In this document: positions 1 to 11,060 of the stretch, piece by piece | How positions within the stretch are numbered: the first letter of the stretch is position 1 | Layout: every line of letters begins with the position of its first letter | Source of the DNA: Agrypnia vestita | Lineage: Eukaryota > Arthropoda > Insecta > Trichoptera > Phryganeidae | NCBI GenBank assembly: GCA_016648135.1 | Contig: JADDOH010002018.1 | Span: 206,802-270,801 of the forward strand | DNA length: 64,000 nucleotides | Direction: 5' to 3' | Program-made: the position numbers and the translations under genes | Notes under the pieces: model-generated | Databases searched by the model: none | Seen by the model: only the letters and a program-made list of their open reading frames with translations | Told to the model about the DNA's origin: nothing

Positions 1-935
1 CTGGTATTTAAATAATATTCCTAAAACAAAACATTAAAATGAATATTCAGTGAAATGACAACGCAAGTGAAGGTAGACTGTTTAGCATAATTTTAACCAG
101 TTGAAGGACGAAGAGAGATATTTTTGGTTTTAGAAACATCAAATTTATGGTTATTTGCATGTAAAAAGTTACAACTCATAATGTTACTTCAAAATTTAAA
201 ACAGCGAGACGCACCTGCTTACCTCTTGCAGGGCCCAAAAGTAAAATTAATGCGGGAAGTTATTTAAACATTATTAATCAAAAGTTTCTTCTCCTTTGCC
301 TGAGTATATTTTATTATCTATTTGCCAATACGCTGATGTATATTTTTAATTTATCCCTCTAAGGTGAGCGATATAGATGTATGTTGAAATTATTATCAAT
401 AGAAAATTAAAACTACTACTTATAGAGTTACGGACTAATTTATTTAGATAAAGTAAAACAACTACAATAAAGAATAATTAAAACTATCGCGAATAAAAAA
501 TAAAAAGAAGCGTACAAGGACTAGCCTGTCAACCTATTTAAAATATATAAAATCTTACCAGTACAAAAACAACTTCATTACTAACTGAAACTAGAATGCA
601 ACGCAGGTATATGAAAAGATAAATAACGAATAAAAAACTAGGAAAAAAAACATATAATTTTTTACAGACACCGGACCAACAGTATGCAATTCTAAAACTA
701 TTTCAAGAAACTACCTGACAGACTAATAAATGAAATGTGACAATAAAATATATAAAAATTGATAAAGAAATATTACAATGAACTATGAAAAATTGTTGAG
801 TATTTAAATTTACTCTATTCTCAAAATTTTAGTGTTTTTTTTTTAAGATTTTTTAAATGGTGCCTTCTTAATACGTAGTAACGTTGTCCTGCAATGTTTT
901 CTTGCACACAAACTGCGCAGTTTTGAAAGATGTCT
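1..935. other. Gene-free AT-rich stretch
   Basis: I see no coding exon, structured RNA or transposon end here. A possible minus-strand splice donor around 205-228 has no convincing exon attached. Confidence 0.5.
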
Positions 936-1329
936 TTAAAAATAAATATTAGTATTCATCCAAGTCGGTCCTTCATGACTGACGATCGCGATCTTCATTA
1001 TTTTCCTCCGGCTTTCCCGGCACCCTGCAGATCTTAGCGCTGTCGGCATTGAAATGCCCGTAGCTTTATCCACTTGGTCGGTCCAACGAGTGGGAGGTCT
1101 TGCTCTTCCATTTCGACAGTCGATATTGCACACCACAACAAGCTTCTACAAGTTTCTTTTTATTTTCATCTTCTCTTCTGGCAAGATGTACAAAAGTAGA
1201 GGATTCGTGAAAAGTGGTTGAAAGTCTCTCCTTGATTTCTTCTGAGTTCTTGTAATATGGAGACATGTGCGTCTCGTTGTCCACGGTATACGCAAATGAG
1301 TCTCCAACACCACACCTCAAAGGCATCAT
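936..1329 (-). pseudogene. RTE-like retrotransposon tail, frameshifted
   Basis: Read on the minus strand, two overlapping frames together look like the C-terminal tail of a non-LTR reverse transcriptase. The first (1329 down to about 1140) contains VHLARREDENKKKL, similar to the GHxARRxD segment of these proteins. After a frame change, the second (1136-936) has GRARPPTRWTDQVDKATG, the familiar GRPPTRWxD motif. The fragment lacks the catalytic YADD region and is a dead relic. The family assignment (RTE-like) is from motif style only. Confidence 0.5.
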
Positions 1330-1437
1330 AAGCCGTCTCTCTTTTGTCTTTAAAGTCTCCGAGTTAGATAGGAAGATTTGCTTTTGTTTTACATATTACC
1401 GGACAACATCACCGCAACCCGGCTCAGACTTAGCTAG

Positions 1438-1638
1438 CTCAGGTTCGCTAAATCGGAGGTACTCTGCAAGCTGGTAGTACCAAGGAGACCTGGAGCCACC
1501 AAGTTTGAGAAACATGCTTTCAGTACTGCGGGCACAGCTATGTGGAATCAGCTGCCTCCAGTGTTGCGATCTATGGAAAATCAAGAATCTTTCAAGAAGA
1601 GGCTAAAAACTCACTTCTTCAAGATATCTCATCTCTAA
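1438..1638 (+). pseudogene. Non-LTR reverse transcriptase C-terminus (CR1/L2-like)
   Basis: A 66-codon open frame, preceded by a TAG at 1435 and ended by TAA at 1636-1638, reads LVVPRRPGATKFEKHAFSTA, then GTAMWNQLPPVLRSM, then FKKRLKTHFFK. This matches the typical tail of CR1/L2/Jockey-type polymerases (AFSVAGPxxWNSLP...FKxxLKTHLF). No polymerase domain remains upstream in frame, so this is a 5'-truncated or decayed insertion. It lies 100 bp from the minus-strand RTE-like tail, suggesting nested old insertions. Confidence 0.6.
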
Positions 1639-2334
1639 AGCGCCTTTTAAGCGTCTTTCACACAAAAACGGTGCTATAAAAATAATCATAAATATAAAAT
1701 GATCTATACATCCAGAGATATCGTTCTTATATTGCTCACAATACAATGGAATAAAAACGAAACTTGAATGGAATAAAAAGTACTCGAAGTCCAATTAATA
1801 AACTTGGTTAATGCAAACTTAGTTACATGTTTAAAAAGAAAATATTACAGTAAATACTTTGTTATCACATGATTTGGTAAAACGAGACGCGGGAGAGGGA
1901 ATGAAATATGAAATAATCGATGTAAAAAATATTGTTTACCCTTAATTAAGTGTCTTACATATGTTCCATTATCTAGCACGTGCGCAGTGGAATGGAGTAA
2001 GGCATATACATTTAGATGTATTGAATATAATGTTATGATTGGTTATCAATTCTCGACACACGAACTTATCTCATTGGAAAGATCGGGGTAGTTGTTCGGC
2101 CGATGGAGCACACAATCTCAGTCAGAAGATAACCAATACAGGAAATGCTGGGAAAACGGACCCACGGCATCGGGAAATTTAAATTCATGGCATGTGTACC
2201 TAATAGTTATTTTTTCGCTACATTTATAAATATAATATATACCGGTAACTTTTATTAATTTAAATTCTAAATATAAGAGTGAAGTAGAAAATAAATTGTC
2301 ATGAAATTTTAACCGTAAACCATAACTTATTTTC
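1639..2334. other. Gene-free AT-rich stretch
   Basis: No supported gene. Probably the 3' untranslated remains of the preceding retroelement followed by unique AT-rich DNA. Confidence 0.4.
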
Positions 2335-2580
2335 ATCAGAACTTTTGATTTATACCCTCTATATGGTTTGTGTTTAATGAAATAATTTTATTATTTACGG
2401 TACCTTAAATCCTTAGATTAAATTCTATTTAGAACAATTGACAAAATGAAATAATTAATCAGAACTTTTGATTTATACCCTCTATATGGTTTGTGTTTAA
2501 TGAAATAATTTTATTATTTACGGTACCTTAAATACTTAGATTAACTTCTATTTAGAACAATTGACAAAATGAAATAATTA
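2335..2580. repeat. 123-bp tandem duplication
   Basis: Two head-to-tail copies (2335-2457 and 2458-2580) start with ATCAGAACTTTTGATTTATA and end with AAATGAAATAATTA. They differ at only a few positions, so the duplication is recent. No coding content. Confidence 0.9.
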
Positions 2581-2726
2581 ATATACATAATGTGCAATGC
2601 AAGTGTGTAACAGTCGGATAGATGAACGTGAATTTAAATTTGAAATAAACATACACGATTTAAAAATATATTTTACTTTACTTTATAATACACACCCACA
2701 AAATGAGTTATTAAATTACAACTATA

Positions 2727-2758
2727 GTTTCGAGAGGAGCAGTCCCTCTCATCATCAG
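2727..2758 (-). ncRNA. Hammerhead ribozyme-like motif (opposite arm)
   Basis: This is the mirror copy of the 2786-2821 motif. On the minus strand CTGATGA (2758-2752) leads into the same GAGAGG/CCTCTC stem II and ends in GAAAC (2731-2727), followed by TATA. The two motifs face away from each other. Confidence 0.6.
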
Positions 2759-2785
2759 GTGTAGATAATAAGTTATTATCTATAC

Positions 2786-2821
2786 CTGATGATGAGAGGG
2801 ACTGCTCCTCTCGAAACTTTA
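2786..2821 (+). ncRNA. Hammerhead ribozyme-like motif
   Basis: The core CTGATGA (2786-2792) is followed by a stem II that pairs GAGAGG with CCTCTC around a short loop, then GAAAC (2813-2817) and TTTA. Stem III would be minimal, as in the small hammerheads of Penelope-like elements reported to cleave as dimers. Activity is inferred from the conserved core only. Confidence 0.6.
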
Positions 2822-2888
2822 GTTGTAATTTAATAACTCATATTGTGTGTGTGTGTATTACAAAGTAAAGTAAAACATATTTTTAAAT

Positions 2889-4180
2889 TATAATGTTGCA
2901 CCACGAACTATCTGCCAAATCTTTTAATGATATTAAATATACATGTATTATTTAAAAATATGTATACTTAAATTCGCTAACATAAGACCGCCGCCATAAG
3001 AATACAAAATATTTAATCGTATAGGGAAACAAGTATTCAAAACATAAATAGGGGTGTCTAAATAGGGGTACAAAAAACGTAGGTACCTACATGCAGGACA
3101 TAAATAGTTAATAACCTAAATTTGCACACCAAAAATACAATTTAAAATTTATGACACTAGAAATGGACTTTTGTTTTCAATTTTAAAAATATGCCTTCAG
3201 TCTTATATTCACCTAATTTATATATTTCAGAAGAAACTGACACTTCACTCTGATTTTATGTATGAGTTTTCTTTCAAATGTACCTGCATGCTCATTTTCC
3301 ATTAGCAAACAGAGAAGTAAATATATATTGACGCGGACGCGTGAAACACGATAAACAAAAAAATTAGGAATTATGTGACATAAAAAGCGTGGAACTCACT
3401 TGTGAAGCAAATATTACACCACAAATCGTGTGATGACAGCGGAATAGTCGCGTGATCCGTACTCCACGATATAAAACAATTGAACTGGCTGGTTGTGATA
3501 TACTTACCAAGTTAACCACGTAGCAAAAAGAAAGGCACGATCCACTCAACACCCAACTAAATAAGTCCGCAAACTAGCCTCTGTTTCTACTCCGCAGGAG
3601 TTAGTTCCAGAAGCAATTTAGAGCATGTGGATGGTGGATACAGCTCTTCAACACGCGATTCGATACCTGCAGCGGTTAAAAACGACGGATAGATAATCAT
3701 TATTGATGTCGGCAATACAAGAAAATGTGTAAAAACGCGATGCCTAACAGCCCGATAGATTAGTTCGACCGTTCGGAGGTGGATACATTTGGTGTAGGTA
3801 ATTCAATAAAGTTATATCTCGAATAAAAAAAAAATTATAAAAAATACGTTATAAAAGTGATAATACATACAATAAGCATATATATATAACTTAAAACTAA
3901 ACCTACCGAAAAAATGAAGAGCCTGAGAATTTGATAAAGATTATATAAATCATCTAAATTTTCCCGTCCTGCACAGGTTGATAAATTCTCCGCAGCACTT
4001 TCCTCTCAAAATTCTCCCATTTGATCTGATTTGATTAATCTACTATTCACACCGGTGTGATAATACAATAGGGATGATAGTTTTATAAAGTGTTGACTTG
4101 ATTTTCCTATAGGGGTTGCGTGATTTCAATAATGGGAGTATTGCGAAGTAAGTTATATTTCTCTGACCTCTTAATTGTCT
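2889..4180. other. Gene-free AT-rich stretch
   Basis: No supported gene. A consensus-like donor on the minus strand near 3511 (AACTTG/gtaagtat) sits in a short open frame, but no partner exon could be placed. Confidence 0.4.
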
Positions 4181-4372
4181 TTAGTCATATGAGACTCCAG
4201 AGAAGTGGTCTCCAACTACTCGTAACTTTAGGGGAGTCGGTCTACACTTGTACCTAGAGTATTCCTCGTCTGTTTTCGTAGCATCATTCGTAACGTTAAT
4301 CTGGTTACCATTGAACTTCCCAACATATTCTAAAAAGTCAATCGCTTCTTGGACAGCTTTTTTAAGGTAATA
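4181..4372 (-). CDS. Candidate terminal exon, unknown protein
   Basis: On the minus strand a TTTTCAG acceptor (ending at 4373) opens a frame of 63 codons starting YYLKKAVQEAIDFLEYVGKF and ending FSGVSYD before TAA (4183-4181). The composition (charged and amphipathic early part, PTPLKLRVVGDHF later) looks more protein-like than its surroundings. No family is recognised. Stop-free runs of this length occur by chance in AT-rich DNA, and no upstream exon was identified, so this is only a candidate last exon of a minus-strand gene. Confidence 0.25.
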   Translation of the reverse strand, partial: YYLKKAVQEAIDFLEYVGKFNGNQINVTNDATKTDEEYSRYKCRPTPLKLRVVGDHFSGVSYD

Positions 4373-4419
4373 CTGAAAACATCATACATAATTACAAAAT
4401 TACAGTGTTAGAAAAAATA

Positions 4420-4700
4420 GTCGTGCTTGTAGTAGTTGAGACACCTGCCAAGTGATGCAGTGGTCGTCGGTTCTAGCCTCATTCCAGATCAGCACGCTAG
4501 TCGTATTTTTCATAGCACAAGCTTAGCTTAGTTTGAAATAAGTCATAATTGATATAAATTAACTTTGTTAAAAGTTAATTTATATCAATTATAATTATGT
4601 CACCACAAAATAAATTTGCTACATTTGAAGAAGATGAAATAAGTCAGTTTGAAAAGTAAGATTATTAGAGTATTCTGTATTCCGTGTACGCACCTATTTA
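4420..4700 (+). mobile_element. tRNA-derived SINE, family A, copy 1 (interrupted)
   Basis: This stretch aligns with 61565-61745: a decayed tRNA-like head (box B position GGTTCTAGCC, where the other copy has GGTTCGAACC), then a shared body with CATAGCACAAGC and TTAGTTTGAAA, and a tail with TATTCCGTG. Relative to the other copy it holds extra sequence including a hairpin (4545-4592) in which TAATTGATATAAATTAACT pairs with its complement. Confidence 0.6.
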
Positions 4701-5904
4701 AACAAAAATTGGTCAGTCAGATGAAAACCATGAGATATGTTTTTTTTCACCTGACAAGGAAAATTATTCATAAAAACTTTTCCACAGGCGTTGAATAAAT
4801 TATAATTTGAACAAACCATTTACAACCGTATAAAACGGCGGTCATCCTTCTTCGGATTGCGTGACATTCGCAGTTTTGTTCGCTGTTAACCCGACCCGTA
4901 AAATGTTCCGGCTAAACGCTAGTTAACTGTGATAGACGGTACGGAGTTTGACGTTGACTATTTGTCGGATATAAATTAAGCAAAGTGCCCCTTGTCGCGT
5001 GAAAAATGAGAAAAACAAACAAACAACAAAAAGTTTCTGAATTAAAGAAGAGCAAAACTCAAATATCGAGACAACATTCCGCTATGTCGTATCCCGGAGA
5101 AGGGTCATTTTTTAAGCCTACTTTGGAAGTTTGCGGTCTCTGAGGAAATCTAAAGCAATCGAGAAAACAGTTTTATCTAGCAAAAAATTATCTAGGCATT
5201 CATCTCAATAAAATTTACGAACAAAAAAAGAATTTTGAGAACCATACAATTATTACAAATGTTGATCGACAGTCTTGTGGGGGAAAATTTAAAAATTACA
5301 ATATAAAATTATGTTCGACTAATCCTACGTTAGTATAGAAAGATTTACCATATTTATAGTATTTCAAATGCTCGCAAATTGGTATTCTACGCTCGTCCTT
5401 CATAATGAACTATAGATGTTAGGTTGTCTGGAAAGTTCTGAAATACAATTAACTTGTGTTTTAATTGCTGCAGTGATAATAAAGAACGTCTTTCTTTAAG
5501 ACCGCACAAGTCTCTTTCTGAGAAATAAACTTTCCGCAGTAATCGTGAGAAATTCCAACGACCATAATTTTAAGAAGGATAAAATGAAAGTTGTCTTAAA
5601 TCGAAAACATATAAAACCTCAAGATTGCTTTTAACATTTTACTTTCGTTGATTGCACAATAGTTGATGGATATATATGTATATATATATTTTTTTTCTAA
5701 GAATTCTCTGCCCCAAAATACGTACAAGTGGATTATTGATTTGTTTGTAAATGTATTCACTTGGCGCGCTAGTGGGATTATTTGAATTGCTAACGCACGC
5801 GGGGGTCAGTGGATCAAGTAAATGATGCCGATAATTGAAAACAAAACGTAATGTTTATTGTACATGGAAACGAATTTTGATGGATAATAATTTAAAAAAA
5901 AAAA
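4701..5904. other. Gene-free stretch
   Basis: Nothing supported. Short open frames here are no longer than expected by chance. Confidence 0.4.
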
Positions 5905-6140
5905 CTAACCCATAAAGTTTTTATTATACTCCCTATCTCATTAAATCAGGTTTCGTGCCTACTGCAGGCGTCGGGGTCATTACTCATTTGTAATGATTCC
6001 AATTTGAAAAAATCATTAAAATTTCGAAAAATACAAAATTATTCTAAAATTATTATTTTTTTAACGAAAATTTGTGAGATCATTTTTATCGTCGCCACGA
6101 GTCTGCCTGAAAAGTTTCAGCTCGATTGGATCACTTCATT
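5905..6140 (+). repeat. Dispersed repeat C, copy 1
   Basis: Shares with 62575-62775 the order ACTAACCCATAAA, TTTTTATTATACT, a GCGCCTACT-like or GTGCCTACT block, CAATTTGAAAAAA and CATTAAAATTTC, then TTTTATCGTCGCCACG and GTCTGCCTG, then AAGTTTCAGCTCGATTGGAT. This copy has an extra 40-bp stretch near 5965-6000. The family is unknown; the AAGTTTCAGCTCGATTGG end is of a type common in insect interspersed repeats. Confidence 0.75.
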
Positions 6141-7009
6141 ATCTGTGCCCTCGTATGGTGACACTCAGTGGCGTGCAGTGGGTATAAACTTAGGTTATGC
6201 TGTGACCGACTATATACTTATATTGAAAAAATATATATACCTATACCTATAAGGGTATACTCATTTAAAAAAAAATAACTATATATAATGAACTATTTTG
6301 AAAAGCTTCAATCCACAAAAATAACTACACTATAAAAGAAGTATTGTAAACAATATTTCCTAAATAAATAAATATTTTATATAGGTATAGCTAATACGGC
6401 GAAAAATTTCAATATATTTCGAAGACGATTTAAATATAATTAAATCGGGAACAATACTAATTACAGATATACGTTTCTTTTCACAAAAATAATTCAAACA
6501 TTTTATGATATCATTATGATATGACAGCTGACAGATGAAATTTGTCGTTTTTGTATTTACATTTACCATAGAAAAGACAAAAAAACATTTACACTGAAAC
6601 ATTGACACTATTACACAAAACTCGCAGCATTAAAAATACGCGGTTTTTTTCTCGACTTGACTATATCTGTGGAACAAATTGGTTGGCGAAATAAATGAAG
6701 AATTGACATGAAGTTAAGCACAGAAAAGTCGGAAATAAAACTTCTAGCCGTAGGACGGAGGAATTACGGCTAGAATATTAATTCGAAAATAAACAGATAC
6801 GTCACGTTAAATGGAAACGTCAGAAATAAAACTTATCTAGGACGAATTACAGCCAGAATTTTAAATCAACTTTTTCTTAAGATAAAGATTATTTAATTAA
6901 TATTTGTTTTTCAGAATCTTTATTAATGCACAGCTTTTTTGCTTGTATGCGCTGCACGCCACTGGTGACACTGGCGTATGTGTATGTATGTGTTTATGAC
7001 ATTTGTATG
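6141..7009. other. Gene-free stretch
   Basis: No gene supported. A 25-35-bp direct repeat pair occurs around 6728-6850 (motifs GTCGGAAATAAAACTTCTAG / GTCAGAAATAAAACTTATCT, each followed by a GAATTAC...CCAGAAT or GCTAGAAT block). Confidence 0.4.
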
Positions 7010-7150
7010 ACACTGGCTTCTCACACTGAGGTTTCCGGGTTCGATTCCCGGTGAGGTCACAATTAATCTATGTGATTTACTCAAGCCTGGGTGTTTTGTG
7101 ATGTGTTTCGCTTCTGTAATTGGGCCTCTCTAATGAAGCGTAAATAAAAT
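7010..7150 (+). mobile_element. tRNA-derived SINE, family B, copy 1
   Basis: A canonical pol III box B, GGTTCGATTCC, sits within CCGGGTTCGATTCCCGG, preceded by CACTGGCTTCTCAC. The body carries AGCCTGGGTGTTTTGTGATG and AATTGGGCCTCT, then an A-rich tail. The 29555-29735 copy shares all these blocks. Confidence 0.75.
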
Positions 7151-7599
7151 AATAAAAAAATGATTTCACACTTTACCTACAAACATTAACAAAATTCGCA
7201 AAATTACCTAATTATTATAAAATCTTATCTACTTAGTTTAACACTAAACTCTTATGCTATTGAAGTTGTCTAAAAAATAATATTATTTATTAAAAGTCTC
7301 CAGACAAAAGAAATAAAATTTTGTAGCAAAAATTGTGGAGCAAATGCAGCGAGAGAAACACAATAAAGAGAAGGTAGGCACAGATGAGGAAATAACGAAA
7401 TGTAAATCCTTATTAACAAGAACAGTGTAGGGGGATGAGCGAGGTATGCTGGAGGTCCATTGTTATGGCATTGTTACCGGTAACAGGCGAAAACTGTGAC
7501 AACGTGAACAACCGAAAACTGCGACTAGTAAATACGTCTCTTCAAATTGCTTACCATCTAACCTAACCCAATAACAATGATAATCGCAAAAGGTAAAAG

Positions 7600-8090
7600 T
7601 AGAATCCGAATTACAGGTCGATTTTTACTCATGGCAAATATATTCTAGCAAACTGTTGTTAGTAGGTATATTTTTTTATTATTACAATACAATACAATAC
7701 AATTTTATTACTACTACTACTATAGATTTGTTTAATGTTTAATTATTTTATGGATAGGGACTGAGACAATTATAACAACTTTGTCGATGCCCTTCATCAG
7801 CTCAAATTAGTAGGTGAAGAAAATTAATTTTGGTTAAAAGCGAACAGAGTATTTTATTGTATTAATATAAAGACAACCATCAAAAAATTTAGAAAAGTTA
7901 TTATTTACATTTATTTTAAACACCAATACCCTGCGGGGGATTTAGGCATACCGTAGACATATAACAGATACGATGCCTTACTGGCATCAAGTATGTTGTT
8001 GCATTAGGTACTAGCGTGAAGCGGCCCATTAACTTTGTCTCTTTCTTGCATAGATATCGCAGATATCTATGCAAGAATGTAGATTAGGTT
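7600..8090. repeat. Dispersed repeat D, copy 1
   Basis: Parallel to 10130-10930. Shared blocks in order are ATTTTTACTCATGGCA, TTTAATTATTTTATGGA, CCTTCAT, GGTGAAGAAAAT, GTTGCATTA, AGCGTGATGCGG-like or AGCGTGAAGCGG, and GCATAGATATCG. The end carries a short hairpin (8045-8075, CTTGCATAGATATC facing GATATCTATGCAAG). No protein remains, so it is probably a non-autonomous element of unknown family. Confidence 0.65.
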
Positions 8091-8834
8091 TCAAATAAAC
8101 AATTTCTTTCTTTTAAAAATAGTGTGTTTTTATTTTTACAACCAATTTGGATATTATTACCAGTGTGCTAGGAACGGAATTAAACTAAAATTGCAGAAAA
8201 TAGGCGGTATTGTCTTTCTTTTTTTCTTTTCTTTCTACTTTTTCTTCTTTTTTTTTTTTTTACTGCCTCTCATTTCTACTGCCTTTTACTAGCTACCTTA
8301 TGCCGATATAAGTAATAAGAATACGAAGTTAATAAATTATGTCCCTTATTATGTAGCTTATTTACCGGTAGGTTAGCTTTGAAATTATTTTCAGCGATTT
8401 ACGGTAGCAGTCATTGCACTTGCAGTAGTGGGTACTTCAAGTCAACCAGTCAACTACTTGAATCACAGGTGCAGTCATAACATAATGGAAATGTATGGTG
8501 AAATTAATAAACACTTTCTTCCATATCATCGTAAAAACCGAAAAATTGTAAGTAAACGTAACGAGAAAGTCATAGGAATAAGGTATCCATGTATGTAGCA
8601 GAATGGATAATAATACATTTTAAAGACAAATAACAAAGTTAGAATGAATGCGGTCGCTCAAGAGCATCTTTAAAAAATCCATATACAAGTACCGTAGAGC
8701 GAATGTAGGTCTTGAATAAATAAAGGATTTTTAAGATGGTTTGATCACGTTGAACATTCGAGCGAAGGAGGGACGTAAGAATGGCTCGTTGAAAAGTTTC
8801 ATGAAACAATAAACAAATGTGAGAAAATGTATGA
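8091..8834. other. Gene-free stretch
   Basis: No gene supported. A pyrimidine-rich T/C tract lies at 8210-8285. Confidence 0.4.
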
Positions 8835-8920
8835 AGTGGACGAGACAAGAGAGGAATTCCAGAACGAAAGAATTCGACGTTCTATCTTCTCTTCCTATCT
8901 TTGGGAGGAAACAATATGGT
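8835..8920 (+). pseudogene. Degenerate non-LTR polymerase tail
   Basis: The frame VDETREEFQNERIRRSIFSS aligns in spacing with the better preserved tails at 25884-25964 (CDEARIVCQDRVWSSILSVY) and 41500-41586 (DEARVVLDRRVRTILTAY). This is the most eroded of the three. Confidence 0.35.
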
Positions 8921-10129
8921 GGTAAGACATTTATTTAGTTTTTAAATATTAAAAAATGTAAAGATTGATCGATGATCTACTATACAAGAAATTTTTACAC
9001 CTACAGGTAAGTAGCAATATCGCTAAATATTTTGACAAAATAAGTAAACGCTTCATTCTTTGCCGAATCTGTTATACTAGTTTTCTATTGCATTATAAGC
9101 TGACAATGCTTAAATACGTACTGTATAAATACGAAAAATATTTTTCTCGCACGATTCGGACATACAAAGCAATGGCTATATACAATAAATAGTGTGAGGT
9201 GAGACATTTAGGTAACAAAATACACAATAAAAATCTATGCACTAGCCTTAATGTATTAAAAGGCTTTAATCATAATTATTAATATTTATTAAAAAATTAA
9301 TTTCTGGCTTCAAGCAAAGAGAAGATGTCAAAATAAAATAAAAAGTTCCGAAACAACAAATGTAATATCAACATTTGCAAATGCCATAATAAAAATTAAT
9401 GTAATGCCGGTAAAAACTTAATGTTCTTGTATCTACAATGTGTAAAAGTTAAGAATATCAGAGAATAATATTTCGCAGGAATAGAAAACGTAAATAAGAA
9501 TTTGAGAAATGAACAGAAAATAGATGTAATTGTTGGGAAAGCCCAGTTGGGAATGGTTTACTCCTAAAACATATATTTTAACATCAAGTACGCAGTTAGC
9601 TTGAATATAACAATGGTACTTCGTATTTAGTTAATTGGTTTATTTAACATTTTGAATATTAAAATGAACATACATAAAATTTCACCGAACTTAGAATGAT
9701 ATTTAAATGATGAATTGCTAGCTTAATATTTGTAAAATATATTGGCACTTGGCAGAGACGTAAAAATCTTTTCAATTTGTTGAGAACTGTCATTTTAAAA
9801 TTCAAAGAGCTGTGATTTATAAAATTTAACTCATTATATCCAAAACTGATAATTATCACAGACGAATGATAACATGACTTGAATAATTAAACTGACGGTA
9901 ATAAAAATGTTTTTCCGATGTATTCGTAAACACCGAGTGGGTACACATGGTAATAAATAGTCTTTACATGTTCAGATCAACTCTACGGAAGTGCTACTGT
10001 TGGCTCATATTAACAAATCCGTTCAACAGAGTGGTAACACTCATACACCGATGCGAGTATCTTGTCGCGAGTTTCTGGTTTAGTGATGCGATCAAAATAA
10101 CCAGAAATGTTATTTCTTAAATTCTAATA
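8921..10129. other. Gene-free AT-rich stretch
   Basis: Nothing supported beyond chance-length open frames. Confidence 0.4.
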
Positions 10130-10930
10130 CATATAAAACAGCCATTATACATAGGCCGAATTTTTACTCATGGCACTGTACAGTCAACTAAGTATTTTTT
10201 TTTAACAACAACTTTTTAACAATGTAAAAAAAAAACAATAATATACAAATTTGTTTAAAGTTTAATTATTTTATGGAAAGGGAATGAAAATTTTAATGAA
10301 TCTTAATAAGTATGACTGTTCCATGTCCTTCATTAGCTAGAGGGTGAAGAAAATAAATGTTGGTAACGATAGAACAGTATATTTTATTATAATAATACTT
10401 TGGGAAGTTTTAGAAATAGTTTAATAATAATCGTTTACATTTACGTGTTAAATTAGCAATACATTTCTCTGTATTTTATTCTAATACCGTATAGTTCAGG
10501 TTAATATAGTTACAGAAGTATGTAATTTCCCTATTTTCAGAATAATAAAATCGTTTTATTTATATTATGTTTTTTATTATATTTTATTTCATAATATAAT
10601 ATTTTATACACTTTCTACCTTTGTATCTACCGTTTACATATTGTATTTTCTTTTATTACTTACTGTATTATCTGATGTGTTTTATATTCATATTTTTAAT
10701 ATTATATAAAACATTTTTTGACATGTTATTCTTATGTACTAAGATAGTTATGATGTAAAAGCCCAGATCAGGGCGTGTATATTATAAAATAAAATAAAAC
10801 AGCAACACACCGCGCGGTGTACATAACTGATAACAAGCGTCAAGCACGTCGTTGCATTACTGTCAAGCGTGATGCGGTAACGTATCTCGTCTCCTTCTCG
10901 CATAGATATCGTTCAGCCATACTATTGACA
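10130..10930. repeat. Dispersed repeat D, copy 2 with insertion
   Basis: Matches repeat D copy 1 at both ends. Its middle is expanded by roughly 300 bp of very AT-rich DNA (about 10480-10795) that ends in an A-rich simple run (ATAAAATAAAATAAAAC). This suggests a separate retroposed insertion inside the repeat. Confidence 0.6.
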
Positions 10931-10937
10931 AAACATT

Positions 10938-11060
10938 CTTGATGATCATTAAATTGGGGGAAAAACATAAACTACGTAATCTCTGCGTGAGTTTAATAAT
11001 AATTTTATATTTTCACTTAAGTTTCGAGAGTTACAGAATCTCTCATTGATAGCTGAAGTA
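10938..11060 (-). repeat. Repeat E, copy 1, hammerhead-like remnant
   Basis: Shares with 16192-16320 the blocks GATCAT, AAA.TTGGG.GAAAAAC.TAAACTA.GT, ATCTC and AGTTTCGAGAG. On the minus strand the end reads ATCAATGAGAGATTCTGTAA then CTCTCGAAAC. That is a GAGAG/CTCTC stem followed by GAAAC, as in a hammerhead, but the CTGATGA box is lost, so it is probably inactive. Confidence 0.45.

Larger units (their letters stand above)
2658..2888. mobile_element. Fold-back element with paired hammerhead motifs
   Basis: Arms of about 105 bp form a near-perfect inverted repeat centred near 2770 (GATAATAAGTTATTATC). Each arm holds a hammerhead-ribozyme-like core reading outward from the centre, flanked by TAATAACTCAT and a shared TTTACTTTACTTT block. 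The layout resembles inverted terminal pieces of Penelope-like elements, which are known to carry hammerheads. No reverse transcriptase is present. The right arm also contains a short (GT)n run absent from the left arm. Confidence 0.7.

Noticed and set aside
7780..7805. Another hammerhead (CTGATGAAGG on the minus strand of repeat D)
   Set aside because: CTGATGAAGGGCATCGACAA lacks a pairing stem II and the GAAAC box, and the second copy of repeat D (near 10330) does not restore them.
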